DNA of 33,096 nt from Pelagophyceae sp. CCMP2097 (Eukaryota > Sar > Pelagophyceae), in contig MU657669.1 in the NCBI GenBank assembly GCA_026770575.1, forward strand, positions 2,716 through 35,811. The letters run 5' to 3'. The first letter of the stretch is position 1. Each line of letters opens with the position of its first letter. The notes beneath the pieces were generated by a model. It searched no databases, was not told the origin of the DNA, and saw only the letters and a program-made list of their open reading frames with translations. The position numbers were made by a program, and so were the translations under genes. This document shows positions 9,789 through 19,675 of this stretch, piece after piece.

Positions 9789-10243
9789 TATAGATGACAC
9801 ATTTCCGAAAAAATCTGCTAAATCTTCGTCGAAAAACATCCCGGACATAGTGCCAACACTATTATATGATGTTAACGTTTGTCGGCGTTTTTCGATTAGT
9901 GCTCGTTTAACCCCATACATTCGATAAGAGGATTAAGTAGTACCACTTTGAGCCAGGTCTATAGATTCGAATGAACTGATTATGCCAGTCGCAGACGTAC
10001 AGTATTAAAACGCGTCAGTAATATTTTTTTCTTCCTTCTTTCAGTCGCAAGAAAGAGGCATGTGGATCTTAATATTGATTTGAAAGTAATCCTCCAATAT
10101 TGAACCGAATAGCATCGCCTGTTTTAAAAGCAGCACCAATATTCTGGGGCGTTTGTCTTATAATGAATGATTGTGCCATTGAACTGTCGAACATGTTTTT
10201 CGAAATAAATCTGTCAGACAATCTCAATTTAATTTCAACCATA
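9789..10243 (-). pseudogene. Capsid-like gene, 5' part (Element 1)
   Basis: Reading leftward from 10243, frames show FNIGGLLSNQY, then SATGIISSFESIDLAQSGTT and a block containing EKRRQTLTSYNSVGTMSG, ending at the nuclease-element insertion. The same order is seen in Element 2 (FKVPGLQSYTSFDCESS, MYTDIE, then KKRTQTFTSVVASMSG). A beta-rich start, an I-S-x-F/D-I-E segment and an R-x-x-T-x-T-S block fit the N-terminal jelly-roll of viral capsid proteins, but this is inference. At least two stops are present, and a MITE-like copy lies immediately upstream. Confidence 0.5.
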
Positions 10244-10438
10244 TTAGGAAGTTCTTTCCCCTATTGGATTCAGGATCCCCTATTGGATTCCAACTTTCTT
10301 CTGATTTTTTTTACACTTTTTAAGCTCTTGGATTGGTGCAAAAATGCTTTTTCCGAACAAATTGCATTTGCAAGCCCTCTCATTGGCCATTCCGAATCCA
10401 ATAGGGTGCAGAATCCAAAAGGGGACGGAACTTCCTAT
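10244..10438 (-). mobile_element. MITE-like repeat, copy 2
   Basis: Same 195-bp family as 477-671, inverted relative to it. It lies at the 5' edge of the Element 1 capsid remnant. Ends are TTAGGAAGTTC and GAACTTCCTAT. The target duplication is unclear. Confidence 0.7.
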
Positions 10439-11100
10439 AGTACAAAATATAAAATTTCAATTAAACAAATTTAAAAGGTAAATTCTCCTTTTCTTTGTAA
10501 AAATCCTTAGGTCTTAATTTTTGAATTCTTCCTTTTGACCTTTTTGATCACCTTTTCAGACTCCATTTAAATTTTGAAATTTGTTTCATTAAAAGTCCCA
10601 ACACTGCGATCGGAAGTGTTTCTGGAATTAATTCGGATTGTACGAGCCCACTCGTTACGGAATATCCAATCATCACGTCGCCACCAGTATTAAGTGAGTG
10701 TGTCACATTTCTGAAATTAATTTTATTCATATTCATTTTTCCATCAAATTTTCAAAAAAAAACTCAAATGTAAAACTACATGTGAAATAATCTGGAACGA
10801 TTTTTTGAAACATTATCTAACAATAGAGAAATTGAAACACTGGACAACAAGCGATTTGAGATTCTAACTCTGTTTGGATTTGACACGCAATCATAATATA
10901 TATAAGATCCAAAGTCATTTAATACGGGTATCTTTGATTATCGAGAAGAAAATTCATGTTGATACGTTGCTTGTTATTTCATATAAAGTAACTCATCTGA
11001 CACACATGTGTAAATTGTGAATATTTTGATTTAAATCAGCACACGTGTATGACGATATCTCACCCTGGTAAGTACCATTTTTATTTCATGAGCTCTAATA
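10439..11100 (-). other. AT-rich stretch with short viral ORF remnants
   Basis: Two short minus-strand open stretches are visible. One (10736-10548, 62 codons) begins MNMNKINFRNVTHS. The other, near 10960-10780, contains NDFGSYIYYDCVSNPNRV. I recognise neither. Their place just upstream of the capsid gene matches the position of unknown gene remnants in Element 2 (29521-30708), but I could not align them convincingly. Confidence 0.35.
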
Positions 11101-12310
11101 CAACATTTGCGATTTAATCAAATTCTATCATATTATTTCGAGTACCACGTTTTTTAATCGTATAAAAGGGGTTTAATTTGTCGAAAATAATCGTAAAACT
11201 TCCATCCAAATCGTTTAATTGGAAGCCTTTATCAACTTCAACGACAAAATCCAAACTTGAATAAAACTACCAAGTGATAGTTAAAAAAAAGTATTTTAAC
11301 GTTTGTTTGAAATAAATAAATGTATTATCAAGGCGAACGTTCTCTGTGATGTTAAATATGGAATTCATACACGAGAATTCTTTAAAATAGAAGAAAGCGT
11401 TGAAATCTGTTAGAATATCGATGTTGGCGTTCAATTGAAAACTTTTTACATCATTTTGAAAGAAAAATAATCATCTGATTTTGATAAAAAATTATTGAAT
11501 CCATATATAATACAATTTTATAATTATTTTAATTTAAAAACTAAATGAATTAACTTCGTAAAACAACTGTCGACGTATCCAAAAGTATGTATTCAAATCA
11601 AAAACCTGACAACCTTCTTAAAAAGAAAAGAAAAAAGAAATAAACGCAGTTAAATCTATCTCCATAAGAATAACGACATTCTTTTAAACCGATTTCGAGG
11701 GACAGAACCGAGTCGATTCGGGAATTTGAAAGCAGATTTGGCTATTTTCTTAGGATAAGAGACTCTTGATACAAGTTTGATTGTAAGTCAAAAAATATTA
11801 AATTACATTTTAAATTTGTACCCCGATAAAAACATATATTTAACTAGCCACTCTCTTGGAATCCGGGTTGGGGTGCCCAGTTCTTGGGTCGAAAATAGAA
11901 AACAATAAAATCGAAGAGTTTTTTTTTAAAATGATTTCACGGAAATAATCCGATTTTAAAATCTGAAAAAGTGTTAAATAACTTGCTATTCAAATTTTTG
12001 AAAATAATAATGACAAACCACCTCAATATAATTATACCGTGATAACAGATCCAATCGCTTCATCATCATTGCTCTTGACGAACTATACTCATAAGTATTT
12101 TTTTTTAAAATTTAAGCATAACATTCTTCAAATCGCATTTGCAATATTATTTTTTGTTTGTTTAATAGCAATTGAAGAAAAGGGATTTTTTGTTTGTTTA
12201 ATATACAAAAATTTACAATATCGAGTTTTTTTTTAAATCTTCCGTTCGAACAGTTTCTTTTTTATAAAAAATGTTATTTAGAAATTTGGGATATTCACTG
12301 TAAGAATCTA
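11101..12310. other. AT-rich stretch without recognisable genes
   Basis: Only short, stop-rich frames are present. A plus-strand frame at 12039-12236 contains the repeated phrase FFVCLI, but it is driven by T-runs. I see no repeat or RNA gene. Confidence 0.5.
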
Positions 12311-12502
12311 TAGTTCTTCTGATTCTTCTGAAACTTCCGAAACGGCAATATTTTGATCATCCGAAATAAAATGATTTGAATTATCGCTCTCTTGTTCTTC
12401 TTCTTTCATCCCTTTTTTTAGGTTCTTTATTATAAATATTTTTTTCTTTTTATAGAAGAACTTGGTTATGCTATGAATGGCATATAATGATTCATGTGAC
12501 CA
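12311..12502 (-). CDS. Possible small protein with basic middle and acidic tail
   Basis: A minus-strand frame of about 60 codons ends at 12311. It contains a hydrophobic and Lys-rich part (KFFYKKKKIF), then KKGMKEEEQESD, and ends VSEVSEESEEL. The charge pattern is not typical of random AT-rich sequence, but there is no upstream ATG near the frame start and no family match. It may be the C-terminal remnant of a viral gene. Confidence 0.25.
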
Positions 12503-12761
12503 GGCTTATGTAATTCTTTAATCGAAAAAAATGTTTAGAAAAAGCCTTGCCATATTTTCACGATGATTGTTATTTTTTATAAATATCGAAATAATGAATA
12601 AAAGGGGGATTCGTCCAACCTTAATCCAAGATAACCACACTTTCTTTTATAGATCATAGGTTGCAACTCTATTTACTATTTTAAAGAAATATCTCGACCA
12701 TATTTTCCATGAAATAATTTTAACCCGTTAATTTATTTGCAACTGAAATTTATAACGCAAC

Positions 12762-13004
12762 TTACTTATTGTCGAGCAAATAGACTAAGTTGCGTTTGGT
12801 CTTGAAAACATTAGAAAAATCGTCAGTCTCAGGCACATGTTTACAAACAAAATTGTTTAGTTTTGAAATCATTTTTTCGTTTAATTTCAAAGATGACGCA
12901 GCATCGTCGACGTACAGGATCGAATCCTTTAAATCCAAAGAATCTCGTTCGCATGATTCCAATACATAATCGAGAAAATCCTCGTTATGTTCATGGGAAT
13001 CTGT
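12762..13004 (-). CDS. Unknown ORF, about 80 codons
   Basis: An open minus-strand frame with an internal ATG at 12962 (66 residues from there). It has a mixed, protein-like composition with DSLDLKDSILYVDDAASS and ends LVYLLDNK. No family is recognised. It is the longest intact-looking frame in the middle of Element 1 and may be a remnant of a larger gene. Confidence 0.35.
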   Translation of the reverse strand, partial: TDSHEHNEDFLDYVLESCERDSLDLKDSILYVDDAASSLKLNEKMISKLNNFVCKHVPETDDFSNVFKTKRNLVYLLDNK

Positions 13005-14300
13005 TTATATGGTAGAGAGGAAAATGGGTGACTGATTGTTGAATATTGTTGATTCTGGTATGAAAATTTTTATTTTGTCAAATTTATTATTTTTGCGTTC
13101 ATTTAACCTATCCTCTTATGCCTCTTCCTATCTCATAGAATAAACATAACGTTTGAAATCAGATCCATCAGATCTTGAATCATCTACTTTTCTGATTATA
13201 CCACGAATATACTTTCACTCTTAATTTTTTTATCATAATTTTTCAAATGATACCATATGAGTTATATAGAAAATATATTCCATCAATAACATTCGGTTGG
13301 ATTTTATTGAAAATTTAGATATCACATTTTTTAAAAATTTCCCTTTTAAATATAATATTATTATCAAACCATTCGGAATTGATTCCCAAAGAAAATACTA
13401 TGCGTTTAACAGAAGATTTGATTTTTTTTTAATCATTTTGTGTCAAAAATAGACTCCGCTTTTTGCGACTCAGATGCCACTCCAATTCCTATTGTTGAAT
13501 TTTCGGATTTATTATATAAATAAAATCTGTGGAAATTTTACTAAATCAGATTTTCCGAAAATTTAGAAAATCTTGTAAAACCGTTCGGTTTCCCAAAAAT
13601 TCGCTTCGTTCTTATCTTTACATGAAAAGAAGTTAAAGCCTCTTCCTATCTGTTCGATTCTCTTTATTTTAAGAATGATTGGTTCTTCTTCGCTATCAGT
13701 TTCATATACAACATTCGCATTTTAAATATTTCTTACTGGTGGAATTTCCTCCTATTCGTTTGTAAGTTTTTTTATATTTTGTTAAAAATAGGTTCTTCTT
13801 TCTTTTTTTATATTTTTATGTTTAATTTTCTCTTTCTTTTTATCTTCTTCTACGTCTTCTGATTTTATCAAATTTGTTATTGATATTCATGAGAATTCTT
13901 ATTTCTCATCGATGACCTTTTAACATTCTCAATCAGTTTCTGAGAACGAGTTATTTTTGTTTATCATTTTCATTATCATGTCATTTTTTATTTCATTTTT
14001 TTAATCTTCCTATATCTTTAACTTTATATTTATTTTCCGGAAGAATTTAATTACTTCGGAGGTCTTTTAATATTTAATAGTTCGGAAGATAATTTGAAGG
14101 AATCTTCAAAAGACACTTTTAAATAATCATAAAAGAATATTAAAACAACCCTTATCTGTTTTATAAAAAAAAAATTTTTTGGGGATTCTTTCCACTTATT
14201 TTTTAGGCCGCAAGAAATTAATTTCTTGTTTAGCGTCGGACCGATTCCAAGATTTGATCAATAGCTCAATAGGTAATTGTAAATTGTAAATTGTAAAAGG
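13005..14300. other. AT-rich low-complexity stretch
   Basis: About 1.3 kb with many T-runs and TTCTTC/TTTCTTTT tracts, especially 13740-13920. Read on the minus strand these give Lys/Glu-rich phrases such as KKKEKIKHKN, with stops. ATTGTAAATTGTAAATTGTAAA occurs at its right edge. No supported gene. Confidence 0.45.
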
Positions 14301-14665
14301 CCCCTGGGACGCGACCAAGCCCCCGGGCAGGAGAGCTAACGACAGTAGTGCGTGCTGTCGCCAGTGTCGCGGCGTACAATCGTAGCAAACTGCATCTCCC
14401 TACCTCGTTCTTTCGGCGATTTTTTTTCACAGAATTCTCATGCCTCAGGAAAGTGGGCTGGGAGCGTTCACGGCAGCGAGTCTGTTAGTCGCTCCTTACA
14501 GATCCGCGGGCCTCCTCTTGGCGCGGCGCACTGCTCGTGGGTTTGCTGACTGGAGCACGTGCACCAAGAGCCTACGAGGCGTGGATCTTCTTGGCCAGGA
14601 TGCCGGCCATCATGCGGCGGCGCAGGTGCGGCATGTCTGCCTGCGAGATCTGCTCGTCAATTGAA
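14301..14665. mobile_element. GC-richer insert with a nuclease gene fragment
   Basis: A 365-bp GC-richer island in AT-rich viral DNA. Its right part contains the 3' end of an XPG-like gene copy. The rest (about 14301-14570) would be the 3' flank of that gene copy, but it does not match the flank of the intact copy by eye. No TIRs are visible at its edges, so it is a truncated or rearranged insert. Confidence 0.5.
14572..14655 (-). pseudogene. C-terminal fragment of a second XPG-like nuclease copy
   Basis: The minus strand reads MPHLRRRMMAGILAKKIHAS and a TAG stop. The intact gene at 7660-8845 ends MPHLRRRMMADILAKKIHGS, so 18 of 20 residues agree. Upstream of this the similarity stops after a few codons, in AT-rich sequence. 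The substitutions suggest a diverged paralogue, not a recent duplicate of the intact gene. Confidence 0.8.
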
Positions 14666-15255
14666 TTAGCAGTCGGTGTGCAAATTTTTCTAATATCATT
14701 GATGCCTTTTATTTAATGACCCCTTTTTAAAATGCCCGACACACGTATGTTCATACGACATACTTTTCTAAACAACACACCCCGTGGATTCAAAGTAATA
14801 CTTAGATGAACCAAATAACAAACTGGTTTGTCAATTTGAACAACAATTGGTCTATGATATGATGCTGTTTTGTGTTGTTGAATCATGAAAATATTATTTT
14901 TAATATAATTCATACCTTATAGTCAATTTTAATTGTCGTAATGAAAGTCGATTTAATGAAGTATTGTATTGAAATTCGGCTGGTTCATTTAAATCCGATT
15001 TTGAATTTTTCAATAGTTGTTTATTTTTTCGATATTTTATTGAAATTCCCGATCTTCGAACTCGTTACGATATGAGTACATCATTGTTAATAAATTCTTA
15101 AAATATTCAAAATCTTGTAAGTTGTTATTTTAATTTAAATGATTCAGATATTCAAAGACTGTTTTAAATTGTTGATTTAATTCATAGCTTTAAAATCCGT
15201 GAGTATCATTAGATCAACCTTTGATGTTTTTTAAACGCTTGTATTTGTTCTTTTA
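14666..15255. other. AT-rich stretch with one short unknown ORF
   Basis: A minus-strand frame at 14913-14713 (66 codons, MNYIKNNIFMIQQHKTASYH) is open but unrecognised and may be chance. Nothing else is supported. Confidence 0.35.
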
Positions 15256-15450
15256 GTGGGAAGTCCTTTCCCCTATTGGATTCAGGATCCCCTATTGGAA
15301 TTTAACCTTCTTCTGAACTTATTCGCACTTTTTAAGCTCTTGAATTGGTACAAAAATGCTTTTTCTGAACAAATTGCATTTTTAAGCCCTCTCATTGGCC
15401 ATTCCGAATCCAATAGGGAGCAGAATCCAATAGGGGACGGGACTTCCTAC
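15256..15450 (-). mobile_element. MITE-like repeat, copy 3
   Basis: Third 195-bp copy, same orientation as copy 2. Ends are GTGGGAAGTCC and GGACTTCCTAC. TTA directly precedes the left end and directly follows the right end, so a 3-bp target duplication is possible. Confidence 0.7.
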
Positions 15451-15483
15451 TTAGGTTTTTATAATATGTAGAAAAATAATGCA

Positions 15484-15635
15484 TCAGCTCTTCTTTTTTA
15501 AGACTGGCGTTCTTGCTATTTCAGGTTCTGGAATTTTAGGAATTCTATTTTTTCTTCTTCTTTCTTTGGTTTTGGTGTTTTTTTTGCTCGCGGTTTTCGT
15601 CCTGCTGTGTAGCATACAATCGGCTTAAATGACAT
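15484..15635 (-). pseudogene. Small Lys/Pro-rich basic protein, frameshifted
   Basis: From an ATG at 15635 the minus strand reads MSFKPIVCYTAG, then RKPRAKKTPKPKKEEEK. After a one-base shift the likely C-terminus reads KIPEPEIARTPVLKKKS and a stop. The charge and proline pattern would suit a DNA-binding or virion-core protein, but no family is recognised. The frame is also open for about 20 codons upstream of the ATG. Confidence 0.35.
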
Positions 15636-15899
15636 ATCATCCGCCAGTTCCTTGAGGTTATTTGAGATCAACGTAGAATATTTTATTAGAGGTTATTTAC
15701 AACAGTCAAGAAGCCTCATAAAAGTCTAACGATAATTTGACTGCCGCGAATTGTATGTCGTTTTTAATTCAAGCATCATATAATTGCGTTTATATATTTA
15801 TCCTCAAATACGAAACACGACATCATTTAAAGTACATGTCCCGTTTTCAAATCCTCCAAAAAGAGTTTTAAATTTTCTGTGTTAAAATTGAAAATTGAT

Positions 15900-16045
15900 T
15901 CAAAGTTAGAAGTACACGCAAGGGAATTAATTATTTACAATTATTTACAAAAGTTAATTTATTGTAAGAAGATGGCTGAAAAACAATGTCCTTATCCCCA
16001 CCCCCTCCTTTTTTTAAATTTAAATAATTACATATCATTGGACTC
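15900..16045 (-). repeat. Stray copy of the inner-TIR unit
   Basis: AAGTACACGCAAGGGAATTAATTATTTACAATTATTTACAAAA-type sequence matches the reverse orientation of the 2010-2580 unit (compare 19785-19900). It is degenerate, with CTTATCCCCACCCCCTCC in place of the usual CCTACC motif. It shows the unit is not confined to the TIRs. Confidence 0.5.
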
Positions 16046-18459
16046 ATCTGGTATGTTGACAGGCGTAAGGACTTGAATCAATTTTATTCCGGTCCATACG
16101 TTTCTAATTTTACCTCACGATTTTTTTTCGTATTTTCTTCAGACCTTCCATTTATTTCGAGTTATGATCTGTTTCATATCCATCTCAAACAACTTCATAG
16201 AAATACCTTACTTCTTCTCTTTGAGCCAAAATTCAATTTCCGCGGAAACTACAAAGTCTTTATCATTGCCAGTTAACTCGAAGTCTCCAGAGATTTGGGT
16301 CAGTGTAGATACATCTTTCTCAATCCAATCGTCTTTTGCTTGTACAACACCATCGGGGTCAATGTTAATCTTACCTGAATCTTTCCCTTCTAAATATTTC
16401 ACAATTAACAAGAGTACGAATGTCTTCTGAAACTGAATTGTATCTATTTCTTCGTTTATATTTGAGTCTGCTTTCAACTCCACATCTATATTTTCTGGAT
16501 TTTCGACATATGATTTGGTATATGATACAACACGGATACGGTTATCGAGAGCGTCATCATACGGCTTGATTTTTTGGGAGGTCGTTTGCACATATCAAAG
16601 TTAAAATTTCGACTTTGAAGGTACACTCGGATTTGCAATGGTCTCTCCCTTCGAATACATCGCACCCCCGAGGACAAAGACTTTATTGAATTCCCATTTA
16701 GTGCCGTGACACTATCGATTTCGTTTGATATACTAATCCGTTTTTCTTTTCTTTAACATAATCCACCTGTTCTGGGCAGCCATGTCTTGACCAGTCTGTT
16801 TATATGCAAGGTTGTTGGCATTTAAACTATCACAGTACCCCCCAAGACTCATCAAAAGTGCACTAGATAGTGTCGATTTACCGGTGTTTCCAGAACCTGA
16901 TGCGAACAAAAAAATTCATCACATTGCCCGCTTATTCTCGACTCAAATTTTATATGAACCAATCACCAACTTCTTGACCCAATGTATCGTAAAATAGACG
17001 CTTTTCAATTGAAGCACGATAAACGCCCTTATCCTTTTCGTCTTCAAAATCGTGGGGGATTGTGGATGTTCAAACGATGTCAGGATAATAAGAATTATCA
17101 GGATATTTATAAAACACGAAATTCTTTATATTGAGATAACCGTTCTTAAACAACAACATCCCCAACGACGAATTTTCTGTTCGTTTAATCCAATCATTGT
17201 CGGTGCATAAAGAAGGCATTTCTATAAAAAATTAATTTTTCAAATCAAATGTATTGCCATTTGATTTTTCTGGACAAGCCTTGATTTTTTTCCGTTTCTT
17301 TGTCTAACAAATTCTTCCATAATACGTTTGTATATTGACTTTTAATTTTTCGCATAACTGAGACGTCGTCCACATACCACAATCAAAAACGTATAAACTA
17401 CCTAAGCAAAATTTTAATGCGGATATAACGAAAATAATATTTGGTTGCTTTCAAGTCTGATTGAACAAATTGTCGTTCGTATTCAACCGGTTCATTCTCG
17501 TCAAAATCATCGGGTACACAAAATGTATCATTGTGATCTTTATATGCGAGTTTCATATTTAATTCGGGCATCATTAAAAATCAACATGATTTTGGACATC
17601 ATTCAAAAATTCGTTGTCATCGTATTTATTCCCATAAAATAACATTCCATAAAAACATAAAACTGCTACTTCGATTCCTTTAAGATTCATCACATGCAGC
17701 ATGTGTTGCAGTATAATCTTCTCATAATGGCATATGATACGATTCACTGCGCAACCATTATAATTCGTGTTTTTGTAAGGCGGTATCGTATCAAAAAGGT
17801 CTTTATATTCGGCTTTTGTACTTGTTTTGTTTCTGAATTGTTGTCATCTCTTTGTCGCTATCTTTGAAATGGTCAGACATACATGTTTTGCGAGTTACTT
17901 TTTCCATATTTGTAGCGACAAGGTATGCAAGCTTTCCGGCTATTCTATTTTTCAAAATTCGAAAGGCATTCTTCACGGTTATTGACATAATATTCCAGTT
18001 GCGGAAAAGCAATATTGTATATTTTACAAATCCAGCGAAGAATAACTGGATGGGCATTGACCATGTCAATATCAGTTGTTGTTTCGCGCATCAATAAACT
18101 TCTGTACACTGAGGGGAGAGTCTGCACACTTCCGCCTGAGAAAAAACGCCCCCCAGAGACACCTTCCGGAATTTTATGTGAGAATGAGTAAATTCGTTTT
18201 GTGACACCTTTGGTTATTAGGTTAGTCTTATAGATTGCTTGTAAAATAGAATGTTGGGTTTTATGTCTTGATCCCGCATATTTAACTTTTTATCCGGGTC
18301 ATAAATTTTGTAATTAGAGAGCTTCAGCTCAAAGTGATACCCTATCGAAAGTGATACCCTATCAAATAAAACCCCGTTAAGAGCCCGTTGATATATAGAG
18401 CTTGCAGTGATCTCTCCGTTCAACGGGCCTCGTACAACTCTCAAATTCGCGAGCCAAAT

Positions 18460-18485
18460 CAAAGTAGTACCTAGGTACTACTTTG
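18460..18485. repeat. Perfect 26-bp palindrome
   Basis: CAAAGTAGTACCT joined to AGGTACTACTTTG with no spacer. It marks the change from AT-rich to GC-rich sequence inside the second TIR element. Confidence 0.8.
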
Positions 18486-18560
18486 GCCCAAAGGCAACCC
18501 CGAGGCACCCCAGCCGACTCCCGTCCCGGGATCGATGGTGCGCAGTCAACAAGCCCATGC

Positions 18561-18570
18561 NNNNNNNNNN
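18561..18570. other. Assembly gap (10 N)
   Basis: Ten undetermined bases; the real length is unknown. Open frames crossing it are not meaningful. Confidence 0.95.
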
Positions 18571-18800
18571 CAATTGCCGGCGCGTGGCGGGTCCCGCAAG
18601 GGCCCGAACGCATGCTCCTCACGTGCCTTCCGATGCCACGTCGCTGCTGCCCAAGGGGTAGCCACAACGCAAAACAAAGTTAGGGCCGGCCCTGCGGGAC
18701 CAAGGCGCGTCGATAGGGCCATTCAGCGCCTCATTCCGACGAGAACTGACCGATATCCTTGACCCCTCCATAAGACAACGACGTCGTCTCCAAAATATGC
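18571..18800 (-). repeat. Diverged copy of the nuclease-element TIR
   Basis: It shares GCGGGxCCCGCAAGGGCCCGAACGC, CCTTCCGATGCCAC, GGCCCTGCGGG(A/T)CCAAGGCGCGTCGATAG and CCTTGACCCC with 9540-9760. Differences are scattered, so it is an older or different family member. Confidence 0.75.
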
Positions 18801-18928
18801 AGATCAGTTCGATAGGATATGAGTTTGATCTTGTCCGATGGATACGATAGGATATGAATTCGATAGGGTATCACTTTGAGCTGAAGCTCTCTATTCTCTT
18901 TATATTGCGCGAGTGAAATTTTGGACAT

Positions 18929-19126
18929 AAAAGTAATAGTTCGTTAAGCGCATTTTTCAATCAACTCCATATTGTATGTTTGATTATAAATCTTTATCCT
19001 GATACTCTTAAAACATACTTCATTTTTATGGATCTAATAAAAAAGATTTTTCTTTTAAATCTTGTTTTGATTTTTTCACGGTAAAACTGAAGTGCAAGTT
19101 TTGTCTTCTCATATGCGCGCTTATTT
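18929..19126. other. AT-rich spacer
   Basis: About 200 bases upstream of the primase start. It would hold that gene's promoter; nothing specific is recognisable. Confidence 0.4.
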
Positions 19127-19530
19127 TGAGGACCCGAAGGGTCCTTGCCGTTTAATCAACGTCAGTTTACGGCAAGGGCCCTTCGGATCCTTTGATTGAA
19201 TGATTGATTACCAGGGGAAATTTTGTCTGTCCGTCTGTCCTTCTGTCTGTCTGTCCGTCTGTCTGTCCACGGGTAAATCCGTGAGGTTCCATCTTTGGAG
19301 AGGAAAGGGCAGCAACTCGGCCGATTCAGCGATTGGTGGTTAATGTGATCAAAAAAATTGGAATCATTGGAATCATAATAGAGGAAGAAGGTGGCCACAG
19401 GTTCAAACCCGGTCGGCCGCAAAATTCAGCGATTAGTTTAAATAATTTTAATTATTAACGTGGGCATTGCAATGGGATTTGGCTGTATCCTTCGGGTTCT
19501 CCGTGTGCCTCCGACGCGCTCTTGTAATAT
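19127..19530 (+). repeat. Hairpin plus tRNA-like interspersed repeat, copy A
   Basis: It opens with a hairpin (arms 19130-19151 and 19169-19190, 17-nt loop, nearly perfect), then a TGTC/CTGT tract, then GGTTCAAACCCGGTCGGCCGCA, which resembles a tRNA T-arm and 3' end. It closes with GCAATGGGATTTGGCTGTAT and CGCTCTTGTAAT. Copy B at 30714-31186 has the same order; copy C at 32135-32300 has only the first part. This fits a tRNA-related SINE-like repeat. Confidence 0.65.
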
Positions 19531-19675
19531 TAAATTGCTTGACGATTTTTTTCTATTCTGCTGTAGTCGGCGGGCGTCCCTTTTGTCTCTTCATTGGCAA
19601 ATCCATAATTATCTATTTAAACATAATAAGTCTTAATAATTTTTATCCGAAATAGGGAATATATTTAATAATCTT

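Larger units (their letters stand above)
18317..18891. mobile_element. Second TA-flanked TIR element, with assembly gap
   Basis: A 33-bp inverted repeat (18317-18349 and 18859-18891; GAGAGCTTCAGCTCAAAGTG at the outer end) bounds 575 bp including 10 N. TA lies on both sides (18315-18316, 18892-18893), and collapsing to one TA restores the primase frame. The part right of the gap (18571 to about 18800) is homologous to the right TIR of the nuclease element. Because of the gap, the true inner length is unknown; a gene may be missing from the assembly. Confidence 0.65.
16208..18928 (-). pseudogene. D5-like primase / SF3 helicase, decayed and interrupted
   Basis: Reading leftward: a start at 18928 (MSKISLAQYKEN); an inserted TIR element (18891-18317); then YKIYDPDKKL; a palm-like part with RFFSGGSVQTLPSVYRSLL and DIDMVNAHPVILRW near 18060; a Cys/Gly-Met-Trp segment; a D5_N-like part with LLFKNGYLNIKNF; Walker A FASGSGNTGKST (16871-16897), followed by LSSALLMSLGGYCDSLNANN; and the sensor/arginine-finger region IKPYDDALDNRIRVVSYTK near 16550. 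Superfamily 3 helicases fused to primase-type domains replicate Polinton-like viruses, virophages and large DNA viruses. At least five frameshifts or stops separate the blocks, so it is not functional. Collapsing the inserted element with one TA rejoins the 5' frame. Confidence 0.75.

Noticed and set aside
3466..9966. A 16-base inverted match (AGACCTGGCTCAAAGT) at about 3468 and 9946-9961, resembling the end of the 18317 element
   Set aside because: Both sites lie in coding remnants (fibre and capsid) that continue normally through them, and no TA-bounded unit can be drawn between them; taken as coincidence.
12039..12236. Plus-strand ORF with repeated FFVCLI, possibly a membrane protein
   Set aside because: Hydrophobicity comes from T-runs in AT-rich DNA; there is no homologous frame in Element 2 and no start context.
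18377..18683. Open frames spanning the N run
   Set aside because: Their reading depends on undetermined bases and the sequence is transposon end.
19222..19268. TGTC/CTGT tract as a CRISPR-like or independent microsatellite
   Set aside because: It is part of the interspersed repeat (copies at 30800 and 32220) and has no repeat-spacer pattern.
19162..19422. Minus-strand ORF beginning MRPTGFEPV
   Set aside because: This phrase is the usual false translation of the antisense of a tRNA-like 3' end; the region is the interspersed repeat.
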